64,000 nucleotides of DNA, taken from positions 18,727 to 82,726 of the forward strand of contig NZ_KB907209.1 in assembly GCF_000381885.1 (NCBI RefSeq), written 5' to 3'. Positions 20,054 through 27,968 of the stretch are shown one piece after another. Within the stretch, counting starts at the first letter, position 1; each line of letters begins with the position of its first letter. Source of the stretch: Actinomadura atramentaria DSM 43919. GTDB lineage: Bacteria; Actinomycetota; Actinomycetes; Streptosporangiales; Streptosporangiaceae. The notes below the pieces were generated by a model, which saw only the letters and a program-made list of their open reading frames with translations, had not been told where the DNA came from and did not search any database. The position numbers and the translations under genes are program-made.

Positions 20054-20360
20054 CCGGCAGGTCTTCCGGTGAAGGCCGAGGAGTGCGCGCTTGCGGAGTC
20101 CGGTGCGGGGGGCGAGTTCGTACAGGGCGTGCAGGCGGTCGTTAGCGGCAGCCTGGAGGAACTGCCGGGCTTCGGCGGCGGTGAGGGCTAGAAGCGTCTG
20201 GGGTGGGGCGTGGTGGTCTTGACGTTGCCAGCGACGTTGCGTGGGAGTTCGTCCTCGCGGACGGCGTGTTCGAGGGTGGACTTGAAAAATGCGCGGACGT
20301 CGGGTGCGCTGAGCCGGGCGAGTTTTTTGCGCCGAGGTCGGGGTGGAGGCGGATGGCGGC
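20054..20360 (-). pseudogene. decayed tyrosine site-specific recombinase (phage-type integrase)
   Basis: Three minus-strand frames together give successive integrase segments. One frame has IRLHPDLGAK, the next KKLARLSAPDVRAFF then LEHAVREDELPRNVAGNVKT, and the third LTAAEARQFLQAAANDRLHALYELA then TGLRKRALLGLH. These match the core-binding domain and the start of the catalytic domain (the Arg of the TGLRKxELLGL motif) of actinophage/ICE recombinases. At least two frameshifts, a missing helix after DVRAFF and loss of everything past LLGLH show the gene is dead. The catalytic His-x-x-Arg and Tyr are absent. The reading is from pattern recognition across frames. Confidence 0.72.
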
Positions 20361-21151
20361 GGCGGGACCGTCGGTGGTGCTGTGGTTCGCCGGGGAGGTG
20401 GATGGCGGCGTACAGGGGGCCGTCCTCGAAATATTGAAGCGTCTCGGTGCCGAAGAGATCGTCATGGAGCCCGGGTTCAGCGTCCGGTTTCTCGTCGGTG
20501 GGCGGCTTGCGGTCGGTGGTGCGCGGGGCGGGTTCGCGGTGGAGTACCAGGAGGCCGACAGGCAGCCGGGTGATGATTACAGCCAGGTGGGGACGGCGCC
20601 GGTCGGTGAGCTGGCCGTCTGGGCCGCTGAGGCGGGTAGGGCGAACGAGGTCGCGGTGGCGAGCCTGGCGTTGGCGATTATGCGGGAGTGCGGCGCGCTC
20701 GTTGATTTCGACGGTCTTCTCGGCCCCGGCGGGAGCGTACCCGGCGATGAATCGGAGTCCCGTCGGCGTGAGGTCCGCCGTTTCGTCGAGTCGTTCCTTG
20801 GAAGGGTTTTCGAGGTCGGGTACGCCATGTGCGGCGAGGAGATGCGTTATGTGCATGTCGCGGACGCCGAGTTCTTGAGTGGCTGGCTGGAGAGCGAGCA
20901 TTTCCACCTTTTCGGCGACTAGCGTCGCTCACCGAGCGGCCGGTGGAAACATCCTATTTGGGTTGTTTGTGGTGGTTCTGTAGGTGAGTTGGGCGAAGTT
21001 GGTCACTTGATGTTGGTTGGTCGGGATACTGATGCTGGTCGTCGGGCGGGCGGTTCGTTGGTGGATGGGCCGGTCGGAGCGGGTTTCGGTGTTGGGGTGC
21101 GTGTCGTGGGCAGTGGCTCCGGGGCGTCGTGGGTGAGAGAGGGGCTGGGAG
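20361..21151. other. unresolved region, probably mobile-element debris
   Basis: Between the integrase relic and the DUF1906 gene, long open frames exist on both strands (for example 20203-20922 plus and 20188-20907 minus). Neither has the third-position GC bias of real genes here, and neither resembles a family I know. From about 20950 to 21130 the plus strand becomes G/T-rich. I make no gene call. Confidence 0.4.
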
Positions 21152-22231
21152 ATGTCGGTGTTCGGGGTGGACTACGCGTGGGGGCGGCCCGGGGTCAAGG
21201 CGTTGGAGAAGGCGGGCGTGGCGTTCGCGTGCCGGTATCTGTCGCATGACACGTCCGGGAAGAACCTGACGCGGGCGGAGGCCGAGCAGCTTTCGGCGGC
21301 CGGGATCTGGGTCGTCGTGGTGTGGGAGTCGGCGGCGGACCGGGCGCTGTCGGGGCGGGCCGGCGGGGTCGCGGACGCGCGGGACGCCGCCGCGCAGGCT
21401 AAGGCGTGCGGGATGCCGGGGGACCGGCCGATCTATTTCGCGGTGGACTGGGACGCCTCGTCCGGGCAGCAGAAGAAGATCAACGACTATCTCGACGGTG
21501 TCGCGAGCGTCATCGGGCGGGACCGCGTCGGGCTGTACGCGGGATACGGGCCGATCAAGCGGGCCTTCGACAGCGGCAAGATCACCTACGGCTGGCAGAC
21601 GTACGCGTGGTCGGGCGGGAAATGGGACGCCCGCGCGCAGCTCCAGCAGTATTCCAACGACCACACGATCAACGGCGTCGGCCTCGACTACGACCGCGCC
21701 GTGAAAAGCGATTACGGGCAGTGGCGCGTCGGCGTCAGCCCGGTGCATGAGGAGGACGACGACATGCCGATCCGCAGCAGCTATGGGAAGTCCAAGGCGC
21801 AGGACCTTCCGTGGGGGACGTTCACCGTCGTCAACTGGGACGAGGAGTACGGCGACCCGAAGAAGGCGCACAGCGATACCGACAAGGCGCACCCGCAGGG
21901 CTACCCCGGGTACGTCGCGCCGGTGTCGAGCTGGGCGGACATGGACGCCGTCGTCCATGTCACGGGAATGGCGCCCGGGGACTATTTCCAGCTCCGCTAC
22001 GAGGTCCACGACTGGAAGGACAACAAGTCCGCGAAGATGTGGAGCGAAGTCCACGCGGACCAGCAGGCGACGACTGGCGACCAGTTCGTCACCGGAACGA
22101 TTTCCAAGGGGTTGACGAAGGGCCAGCACGTGTACGTCGCCGTCGCGGTCTTCGCGGCCGACGACGCGAAGGACCGCCCCGCGCCGAAGGCGATCTCCGG
22201 GCGCTGGACGATCCGCCAGGACCAGCGCTAA
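21152..22231 (+). CDS. DUF1906 glycoside hydrolase-like protein
   Basis: A 359-residue protein. Residues 1 to about 195 form the DUF1906 (Rv2525c-like) TIM-barrel: it opens FGVDYAWGRPG, has CRYLSHDTSGKNLT, IYFAVDWDA and GLYAGYGPI, and ends LDYDRAV. The family is related to GH25 lysozymes and occurs in phage endolysins and actinomycete surface proteins. Residues from about 215 form a separate beta-rich domain that I do not recognise. No signal peptide is visible. The gene lies next to an integrase relic, so phage origin is plausible. Its stop overlaps the convergent phosphotransferase stop (CTAA), leaving no terminator between them. Confidence 0.82.
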   Translation: MSVFGVDYAWGRPGVKALEKAGVAFACRYLSHDTSGKNLTRAEAEQLSAAGIWVVVVWESAADRALSGRAGGVADARDAAAQAKACGMPGDRPIYFAVDWDASSGQQKKINDYLDGVASVIGRDRVGLYAGYGPIKRAFDSGKITYGWQTYAWSGGKWDARAQLQQYSNDHTINGVGLDYDRAVKSDYGQWRVGVSPVHEEDDDMPIRSSYGKSKAQDLPWGTFTVVNWDEEYGDPKKAHSDTDKAHPQGYPGYVAPVSSWADMDAVVHVTGMAPGDYFQLRYEVHDWKDNKSAKMWSEVHADQQATTGDQFVTGTISKGLTKGQHVYVAVAVFAADDAKDRPAPKAISGRWTIRQDQR

Positions 22232-23796
22232 CCGGGCAGCGCCAGGTGGCGCGGATTCGCCACGGTGACCTTGTCCACGACGGACGCGCGGACGGCCGCG
22301 ACCACCTCGTCCATCCGCGCGTCCAGAGCGCCGGTGCGGATGGCCGACGCCAGATCCGCGTCGTCGGCGCACCCGAGGGCGCGCAACCGGGTCTGATGCG
22401 CGGCCCGGTGCGCGTCGCCGAGCAGCAGTTCGCGGCGGGCGATCCGCAGCGCGGCCGACGCGACGCGCGTGTGGTAGCGGACGCGCTCGTCGGGATGCCG
22501 CGTGCCGTCGAGGAACGCGCCGACCGCGTCGATCAGCGCTGCGGCGTTCGGCCCGTCGTGCGGCGGCGCCCCGCCCGCGCTGGAAGCTGTGTCGAGGAGC
22601 GTGGCGGTGTCCGGTCGGTCGTGCGGCGGCGTCCCGCCCGCGCTGGAAGCCGCGTCGGGGAGCGTGGCGGCGTCGGGCTGGTCGTGCGGCGCCCAGCCCG
22701 CGCTGGAAGCCGCGTCGAGCAGCGTGGCGGTGTCCGGTCGGTCGTGCGGCGGCACCGCGCCCGCACCGGACGCCGCGTCGAGGAGCGTGGCGGCGTTGGG
22801 CCGGTCGCGTGGCACTCCGCCCGCGCTGGCAGCCGCGTCGAGCGGGTCCGGGACGGTGACGGGCGCGGTCAGCCCCAGTGCCAGCAGCAGGTCGTGCTCC
22901 TGCTCGCAGACCCGCCGCCCGAGGACGGCGAACTCGATCGACGCGTCCGACCCGTCCAGGAACCGCCCGGCCTGGTGGCGGCAGAGGACGGCCCAGCGCA
23001 GCGTCCCGTAGACCTCCCACCAGCGCAGCGCGGCGGCGTCCGGCGGCGCGCCGCCCGCCTCGGCGTACCCGGCGAGCAGGTCGGCGCGGGAGCCGAAGCC
23101 GCCCGCCGGGTGCGGCGAGCTGAACCGCCACGCCTTCACGCAGAGCCAGCCGAGGTCTTCGGCGGGGTCGCCGAGGTGGGACAGCTCCCAGTCCAGGACG
23201 CCGCGGACGCCCGTCTCGTCGATCAGCAGGTTGCCGGTGCGGAAGTCGCCGTGGACGACGGCGCGGCGCGGCGCGGGCGCGGGCCGGTGCCGGTCGAGCC
23301 AGCGCAGGGCGAGTTCGACGGCGGGGCGCGGCTCGTCGAAGCCCGCGTAGCGCTCGGTGAGGTCGGTGAGCGGGTCGCCGTCCGGCAGCCCCGGCACGGC
23401 CGCCGGAGGGATCGTGTGGAGGCGCGCGAGAATCCGGCCCAGCTCGCGCGCGAGGCGGGGCCGGACGGCCGCGAACCGCGCGTCGCGCAGCAGGCGGCGC
23501 GGGATGGTCTCGCCGGGCAGCCGCTCCATGATCAGGTAGGGGACGCCGAGCAGCGCGGGACCGTTGTCCACAAGTCGCGGGACGGGTACGCCCGCGGCGT
23601 CGGCGGCTGCTAGGAGCGCGGCCTCCCGCGCCATCGCCGCGGCGTCGGGCGAAGCGGGCGAATCGCGGCGCAGGATGAGCGGCCGGTCCCCGGCGTCGAA
23701 CGCGTACGTCTCCCGGCTCGCCCCGCCCGGGAGCCGCCGCAGGCCGGTGACCTCGCCGTACGCCGCCAGCGCGGCGGCCAGCTCAGGATCGGGCAT
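22228..23796 (-). CDS. aminoglycoside phosphotransferase-family kinase (ACAD10/11-kinase-like)
   Basis: A 522-residue protein. Residues 1 to about 330 form a kinase-like APH domain: LPGGASRETYAF (nucleotide loop), the catalytic HGDFRTGNLL, and the metal-binding LDWELSHLGDP. This subfamily is the one fused or linked to acyl-CoA dehydrogenases (ACAD10/11, LvaA), where it phosphorylates hydroxyacyl-CoA. A conserved C-terminal tail follows from about 425. Between them sit five near-identical repeats of about 20 residues, absent from typical family members of about 350-450 residues. An acyl-CoA dehydrogenase lies in the adjacent divergent operon, supporting a shared pathway. Substrate is inferred only. 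Confidence 0.8.
   Translation of the reverse strand: MPDPELAAALAAYGEVTGLRRLPGGASRETYAFDAGDRPLILRRDSPASPDAAAMAREAALLAAADAAGVPVPRLVDNGPALLGVPYLIMERLPGETIPRRLLRDARFAAVRPRLARELGRILARLHTIPPAAVPGLPDGDPLTDLTERYAGFDEPRPAVELALRWLDRHRPAPAPRRAVVHGDFRTGNLLIDETGVRGVLDWELSHLGDPAEDLGWLCVKAWRFSSPHPAGGFGSRADLLAGYAEAGGAPPDAAALRWWEVYGTLRWAVLCRHQAGRFLDGSDASIEFAVLGRRVCEQEHDLLLALGLTAPVTVPDPLDAAASAGGVPRDRPNAATLLDAASGAGAVPPHDRPDTATLLDAASSAGWAPHDQPDAATLPDAASSAGGTPPHDRPDTATLLDTASSAGGAPPHDGPNAAALIDAVGAFLDGTRHPDERVRYHTRVASAALRIARRELLLGDAHRAAHQTRLRALGCADDADLASAIRTGALDARMDEVVAAVRASVVDKVTVANPRHLALPG
22531..22846 (-). repeat. in-frame minisatellite, five units of about 60-63 bp
   Basis: Five tandem copies encode variants of DAASSAGGTPPHDRPDTATLL. 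Individual units read as DAAASAGGVPRDRPNAATLL, DAASGAGAVPPHDRPDTATLL, DAASSAGWAPHDQPDAATLP and so on. Length changes are multiples of three, so the frame is kept. The last unit runs smoothly into the normal C-terminal domain (AALIDAVGAFLDG), suggesting the array grew by duplication of that junction. Confidence 0.85.
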
Positions 23797-23908
23797 CAGG
23801 CGTCCTCGGTTGACAATCCGGCGGCCCCGGGATCAAGATCCGAGAATCGGCCGAATGTGACATCAGTGTCAAGTCACCCCGGCGCGACGCCCCGCCGAAA
23901 GGACGACG

Positions 23909-24472
23909 ATGCCCCGTCTGCGCGAGGTCCCCCGCGCCGAGGTCACCGACGAGCGGATTCTCTTCTTCTACGACCGGCTGGCCGATCCCGGCACCGGTAC
24001 CCCCGGCGACTGGTGGACGGTCTTCGCCCAGTCGCCCGACGTCTTCCGGCACGCCGTCCGCGGCTTCGCCCTCTACCGGGACGCCGCGCTCGACCCCGTC
24101 CTGCGCGAACTCGGGCAGTGCCGCGCGGGCTGGGCGCGCGGCAGCCGGTTCGTGTTCTCGCAGCACTGCAAGCAGATGCGCGAGCTGAACGTCCCCGAGG
24201 AGAAGATCGCCGCGATCCCGCACTGGCAGACGGCGGACTGCTACTCGTCGCTGGAACGCGCCGTCCTGGCGTACACGGACGCGCTCGTGCTCGACGGCGG
24301 GCGTGTCGCGGACGGCGTGTTCGACGTCCTGCGCGAGCACCTGACCGATCCCGAGATCCTGCTGCTCACCTACATCACCTGCATGTACGAGATGCACGCG
24401 ACGATCGCGAAGGCGCTGCGGCTCGAACTCGACGACCGGCCGGAACCGGTCACCGAGGCCGGGGAGGACTGA
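23909..24472 (+). CDS. carboxymuconolactone decarboxylase (CMD/AhpD)-family protein
   Basis: A 187-residue all-helical protein resembling CMD-family members. The segment SRFVFSQHCKQMRE (about residues 72-85) aligns with the redox/active-site helix where AhpD proteins have CxxC; here only the second Cys remains (SQHC), so a thiol peroxidase cycle is unlikely. The C-terminal LTDPEILLLTYITCMYEMHA matches the second conserved helix. It overlaps the acyl-CoA dehydrogenase start by one base (TGATG), so the two are co-expressed and probably act in one catabolic pathway. The reaction is not known. Confidence 0.78.
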   Translation: MPRLREVPRAEVTDERILFFYDRLADPGTGTPGDWWTVFAQSPDVFRHAVRGFALYRDAALDPVLRELGQCRAGWARGSRFVFSQHCKQMRELNVPEEKIAAIPHWQTADCYSSLERAVLAYTDALVLDGGRVADGVFDVLREHLTDPEILLLTYITCMYEMHATIAKALRLELDDRPEPVTEAGED

Positions 24473-25635
24473 TGCTGTTCCCCGTGCCGGACCGCGTCCG
24501 GGACGTCCGCGACGCCGTCCACGCGTTCATGACCGAACGCGTCGAGCCCGCCGAGCCCGTCCTGAACGCGGGCGGCGACGCGGCCCGCGCCGCGCTCGCG
24601 GAGCTGCGCGCGGCGGCGAAGGCCGCCGGGCTGTGGGCGCTCGGCCACCCCGCCGAGCTGGGCGGCGGCGGGCTGCCGTTCCTCGACTACGTGTACGTGA
24701 ACGAGGTGCAGGGCCGCAGCGAGTGGGGGCAGCTCGCGCTCGGCACGTTCACGCTCCAGGACTCGCTGATGCTGCACCGGTACGCGGGCGAAGCGTGGCG
24801 GGAGCGCTATCTCGCGCCGATGGTCGCGGGCGAGGTGTCGCCGTCCTTCGCCATGACGGAACCGGACGTCGCGGGCTCCGATCCGACCGGCCTGCGGACC
24901 ACCGCCGAACTCGACGGCGACCACTGGGTGATCCGCGGCCGCAAGTGGTTCACGACGGGCGCGGCCGACGCCGCGTACACGACCGTCATGTGCCGCACCG
25001 AGCCGGACGACGCGCCGCCGCACCGCCGGTTCAGCATGATCATCGTGCCGACGGACGCGCCGGGGTACCGGATCGTCCGCGAGACGCCGGTGCTCGGGCT
25101 GCACGGCGGCCATTACGAGGTCGCCTACGAGGACGTCCGGGTGCCCGCCGGGAACCTGCTCGGCCCGCGCGGGCAGGGGTTCGCCATCGCCCAGGAGCGG
25201 CTCGGCCCCGGCCGGATCTTCCACTGCATGCGCTGGCTCGGGCAGGCGCAGCGCGCGTTCGAGCTGATGTGCGCGCGGCTCGGGGCGCGGTCGGCGTTCG
25301 GCGAGCCGCTGGCGGCGAAGCAGCTCATGCAGCAGCACGTGTTCGAGTCGTACGCGCAGATCCAGGCGGCGCGCGGGCTGACGCTGCAGGCGGCCGAGCG
25401 GATCGACGCGGGCGACCAGGCGCGCGTCGAGATCGGCGTCGTCAAGGTCGTCGGGGCGCGGATGCTGCACGACGTCGTGGACCGGGCCGTCCAGGTCCAC
25501 GGCGCGGCCGGGCTCACCGACGACACGCCGCTGTCGCGGATGTACCGGCACGCCCGCGAGGCGCGGCTGTACGACGGGCCGGACGAGGTCCACGTCCAGA
25601 GCACGGCGCGGCGCATCCTGCGCGCGCTGGGCTGA
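24472..25635 (+). CDS. acyl-CoA dehydrogenase
   Basis: A 387-residue FAD enzyme with the three-domain ACAD layout. FAMTEPDVAGSDPTGL (about residue 123) is the first signature, with the FAD-contacting region WVIRGRKWFTTGA following, and QVHGAAGLTDDTPLSRMYRHAREARLYDGPDEVH near the C-terminus forms the second. The usual catalytic Glu is not at the short-chain position (RLYDGPDEVH instead of YEGT), resembling the ACAD10/11 group. Together with the divergent APH kinase this suggests removal of phosphate from a phosphorylated hydroxyacyl-CoA to give an enoyl-CoA, as shown for ACAD11 and LvaC-type systems; that role is inferred. Confidence 0.87.
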   Translation: MLFPVPDRVRDVRDAVHAFMTERVEPAEPVLNAGGDAARAALAELRAAAKAAGLWALGHPAELGGGGLPFLDYVYVNEVQGRSEWGQLALGTFTLQDSLMLHRYAGEAWRERYLAPMVAGEVSPSFAMTEPDVAGSDPTGLRTTAELDGDHWVIRGRKWFTTGAADAAYTTVMCRTEPDDAPPHRRFSMIIVPTDAPGYRIVRETPVLGLHGGHYEVAYEDVRVPAGNLLGPRGQGFAIAQERLGPGRIFHCMRWLGQAQRAFELMCARLGARSAFGEPLAAKQLMQQHVFESYAQIQAARGLTLQAAERIDAGDQARVEIGVVKVVGARMLHDVVDRAVQVHGAAGLTDDTPLSRMYRHAREARLYDGPDEVHVQSTARRILRALG

Positions 25636-25646
25636 CGGCCGGTGGA

Positions 25647-25676
25647 TTGACGACCGGCTCGCCTTCCCTCTATATA
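25647..25676 (+). promoter_or_regulatory. promoter of the SCP2-like gene
   Basis: TTGACG (25647-25652) and TATATA (25671-25676) are separated by 18 bases, an excellent housekeeping-type promoter in a GC-rich genome. Transcription would start near 25683, about 40 bases before the ATG, with a perfect dyad just downstream. Confidence 0.6.
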
Positions 25677-25693
25677 TGGACCGCCATGTAATG

Positions 25694-25711
25694 TCCCATG
25701 CATTGATGGGA
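25694..25711. promoter_or_regulatory. inverted-repeat operator downstream of the promoter
   Basis: TCCCAT (25694-25699) and ATGGGA (25706-25711) form a perfect 6-bp inverted repeat with a six-base spacer. It lies roughly 10-30 bases past the predicted transcription start, a typical repressor position. The cognate regulator is unknown. Confidence 0.5.
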
Positions 25712-25725
25712 TGATTGGGAGGGCC

Positions 25726-26178
25726 ATGCCCCGCACCACCACCGTCCCGGCCGGACCGCTCGACCGGCTCGACGGGCCCCGCGACCTGCGCAGACTCCTC
25801 GACATCCCCGGCATGGACGACGCGGGCATCGCGCGCCTCGTCGCCGACGCCGGAACCGGCGTCGTCCTCGACCGCGTCTTCGACCTGCTGTGCGTCCGGT
25901 TCGTCCCCGGCAGCGGGCGGCGCGGCATCGTCCAGTGGGACGTCGCCGCGCCCGAAGGCGGCACGCTCCGCTACCAGACCGCGTTCTTCGGCGAATGGGC
26001 CGAAGCCAGGCCCGGCTCGGCGGCCCGCGCCCGCGTCACGCTCACGCTCAGCGCGCCGACGCTGATCCGGCTGGGAGCGGGCCGGCTGAACTCGCTCATC
26101 GCCGTCCGGACGGGGCGCATCGGGTTCCAGGGGAGCGTGGTGCTGGGGGCACGACTGCCGCACTGGTTCGCGCTGTGA
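25726..26178 (+). CDS. small SCP2-like (sterol carrier) protein
   Basis: A 150-residue protein whose second half resembles SCP2 lipid-binding domains: VQWDVAAPEGGTLRYQTAF, then RVTLTLSAPTLIRLGAGRLNSLIAVRTGRIGFQG, the last part resembling the conserved DEDFxxLxxGKLNPxxAFxxGKLKxxG strand-helix region. Such proteins bind acyl chains or CoA thioesters, which would fit the neighbouring acyl-CoA dehydrogenase. GGGAGGG precedes the ATG at 25726; an earlier in-frame ATG at 25711 overlaps the operator and is less likely. It has its own promoter. Convergent with the transporter operon, 21 bases apart. Confidence 0.65.
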   Translation: MPRTTTVPAGPLDRLDGPRDLRRLLDIPGMDDAGIARLVADAGTGVVLDRVFDLLCVRFVPGSGRRGIVQWDVAAPEGGTLRYQTAFFGEWAEARPGSAARARVTLTLSAPTLIRLGAGRLNSLIAVRTGRIGFQGSVVLGARLPHWFAL

Positions 26179-26199
26179 CGACGGCTCGTCGGGTGGCTC

Positions 26200-27165
26200 T
26201 TATTTGATCAGGCCCTGGTCGCGCATCCAGTCGCGGGCGACGAAGACCGGGTCGTCGCCGTCCACGTCCGCGCGGGCGTTCAGGTCCGTCATGACGGCCG
26301 TGGTCAGCTTGGGGCTGATCTGCGCGAAGATCTGCGTGAGCCCCGGGTGGGCGCGCAGCAGCGGTTCGCGGATCGTGATCGCCGGGTTGTAGATCGGGAA
26401 GAAGTGCCGGTCGTCGTCCAGGACGGTCAGGTGCAGGGCCTTGTTGCGGCCGTCCGTCGCGGTGACCTCGCCGAACGTGCAGCGGCCGTGTTGGACGGCG
26501 TTGAAGATGACCCCGGTGTTCATCTGGAGGACGTTGCGGGACGGCACCGTCGAGCCGTAGTTCAACCCGTACGCCCGGAACATCCCGCGCATCCCGTCAT
26601 TGCGCGAGAAGAACTCCGACTCGACGCAGAACGTCCGCTGCGCGACGGGCACCTTCGCCATGTCCGAGAGCGTCCGCAGCCCGAAGCGCTGCCGCGCCTG
26701 CTGGTTCACCGCGATGGAATAGGTGTTGTTCAGCTGCGCGGGCGGCCCGAGCCACGCGATGTGATTGCGCCGCAGGTCGAGGTCGCGGACGGCGTCGAAC
26801 TGCTTCCCCGCATCGGGAATGGGGTTCTCCTGCCCGAGGTAGGTGATCCACCCGGTGCCGGTGTACTCCCACATCAGGTCGTTGGACCCGCGCGTGATCG
26901 AGCGGCGCGCGGTGGCGCTGCCCTGCACGTTCGTGTGGTCCTCGACGTCCGCGCCCGCCGCCTTGAGCGCCAGCACCGCGATCTTGCCGAGGATGAGCTG
27001 CTCGGTGAACTCCTTGGACGTCACGCGCAGCTTGACGCCCTTGAGGTCGGGCAGCGGCCGGATGCTGCCCGGCTCGACGTCGGGGATGAACGCCGACGCC
27101 GGTTTCAGCCCGCAGCCCGCGAGCGCCAGCACGGCGCACGCGGCGAGCAGCGGCCGGACACGCAT
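26200..27165 (-). CDS. compatible-solute (glycine betaine/choline) binding lipoprotein, OpuAC/OsmX type
   Basis: A 321-residue lipid-anchored receptor. The lipobox LALAGC places the lipidated Cys at about residue 18. KLRVTSKEFTEQLILGKIAVLALKAAGADV is the opening of the OpuAC-family domain, and SRNDGMRGMFRAYGLNYG and ITIREPLLRAHPGL appear later in the expected order. It is last of four overlapping genes and overlaps the preceding permease by one base (TGATG). Quaternary-ammonium solutes such as glycine betaine, choline or carnitine are the family ligands; the aromatic cage cannot be assigned by eye. Confidence 0.88.
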   Translation of the reverse strand: MRVRPLLAACAVLALAGCGLKPASAFIPDVEPGSIRPLPDLKGVKLRVTSKEFTEQLILGKIAVLALKAAGADVEDHTNVQGSATARRSITRGSNDLMWEYTGTGWITYLGQENPIPDAGKQFDAVRDLDLRRNHIAWLGPPAQLNNTYSIAVNQQARQRFGLRTLSDMAKVPVAQRTFCVESEFFSRNDGMRGMFRAYGLNYGSTVPSRNVLQMNTGVIFNAVQHGRCTFGEVTATDGRNKALHLTVLDDDRHFFPIYNPAITIREPLLRAHPGLTQIFAQISPKLTTAVMTDLNARADVDGDDPVFVARDWMRDQGLIK

Positions 27166-27968
27166 CACAGCCCCTTCGGTCCGAGGACGCGGCTGGCGAC
27201 GCCGCCGATCCAGTCGATGAGCAGGGCCAGCAGCGCGATGAGGACGCAGCCGGTGAGCAGCACGGGCGTCCGCTGCGTCGCGACGCCGGTCGTGACGAGG
27301 TCGCCCAGCCCGCCGCCGCTGATGAACGACGCGATGCTCGCCGTGCCCACCATCAGCACGAGCGTCGTCCGGATACCGGCGAGGATCACCGGCGCGGCCA
27401 GCGGCAGTTCGACGCGCCGCAGCACGGCCGGAGCGGACATCCCGATGCCGCGCGCCGCGTCCGTCAGCGACGGATCGACCTGCTGGAGCCCCACCATCGT
27501 GTTGCGCAGCGCGGGCAGTATCCCGTACGCGACGAGCGCGACGATCGCCGTCCAGAACCCGATGCCCCACAGCACCGCGAGCAGCACCACCACGCCGATC
27601 GCGGGCGCGGACTGCCCGATGTTCGCGACGGCCAGCACGAGCGGCGTCGCCCGGCGGAACCGGCGGCGGCTCAGCAGCACCCCGAGCGGCAGCGCGACGG
27701 CCAGCACGACCAGCGTGGACACCAGCGTCAGCTCGACGTGCTGCCAGGTCTTGCGCGCGACGTAGTCGAGGGCGAGGGACCGCCGCGCGATGCTGTCCAG
27801 CCCGGAGTTCTCGACGTACGCGAGCCACGCCGCGCCCGCCGCGACGATCACGGCGGGCTGGATCAGCGCCCGCCAGGACCGCCCGGTCGGCGTGTGCAGC
27901 GACTCGCGGGAGCGCCCGGTCGCGACGCCCGGCTCGCGGGCGGTGTCCTCGGCGGGCGGGCCGGTCAT
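27165..27968 (-). CDS. compatible-solute ABC transporter permease (OpuCB/ProW type)
   Basis: A 267-residue membrane subunit with about six hydrophobic segments and the ABC-contact loop PSLTDAARGIGMSAPAVLRRVELPLA. A hydrophilic N-terminal tail of about 30 residues precedes the first helix, making it longer than its partner permease at 29142-29789. Its start overlaps the ATPase stop by four bases. The two permeases are clear paralogues and probably form a heterodimer, as in OpuC systems. Confidence 0.9.
   Translation of the reverse strand: MTGPPAEDTAREPGVATGRSRESLHTPTGRSWRALIQPAVIVAAGAAWLAYVENSGLDSIARRSLALDYVARKTWQHVELTLVSTLVVLAVALPLGVLLSRRRFRRATPLVLAVANIGQSAPAIGVVVLLAVLWGIGFWTAIVALVAYGILPALRNTMVGLQQVDPSLTDAARGIGMSAPAVLRRVELPLAAPVILAGIRTTLVLMVGTASIASFISGGGLGDLVTTGVATQRTPVLLTGCVLIALLALLIDWIGGVASRVLGPKGL

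Noticed and set aside
20188..20922. Overlapping plus- and minus-strand frames of about 240 codons each
   Set aside because: Neither shows the strong third-position GC of real genes here; part of the minus frame is explained by the recombinase relic.
22228..22231. Terminator between the convergent DUF1906 and phosphotransferase genes
   Set aside because: The two stop codons overlap, and I found no hairpin at the junction.
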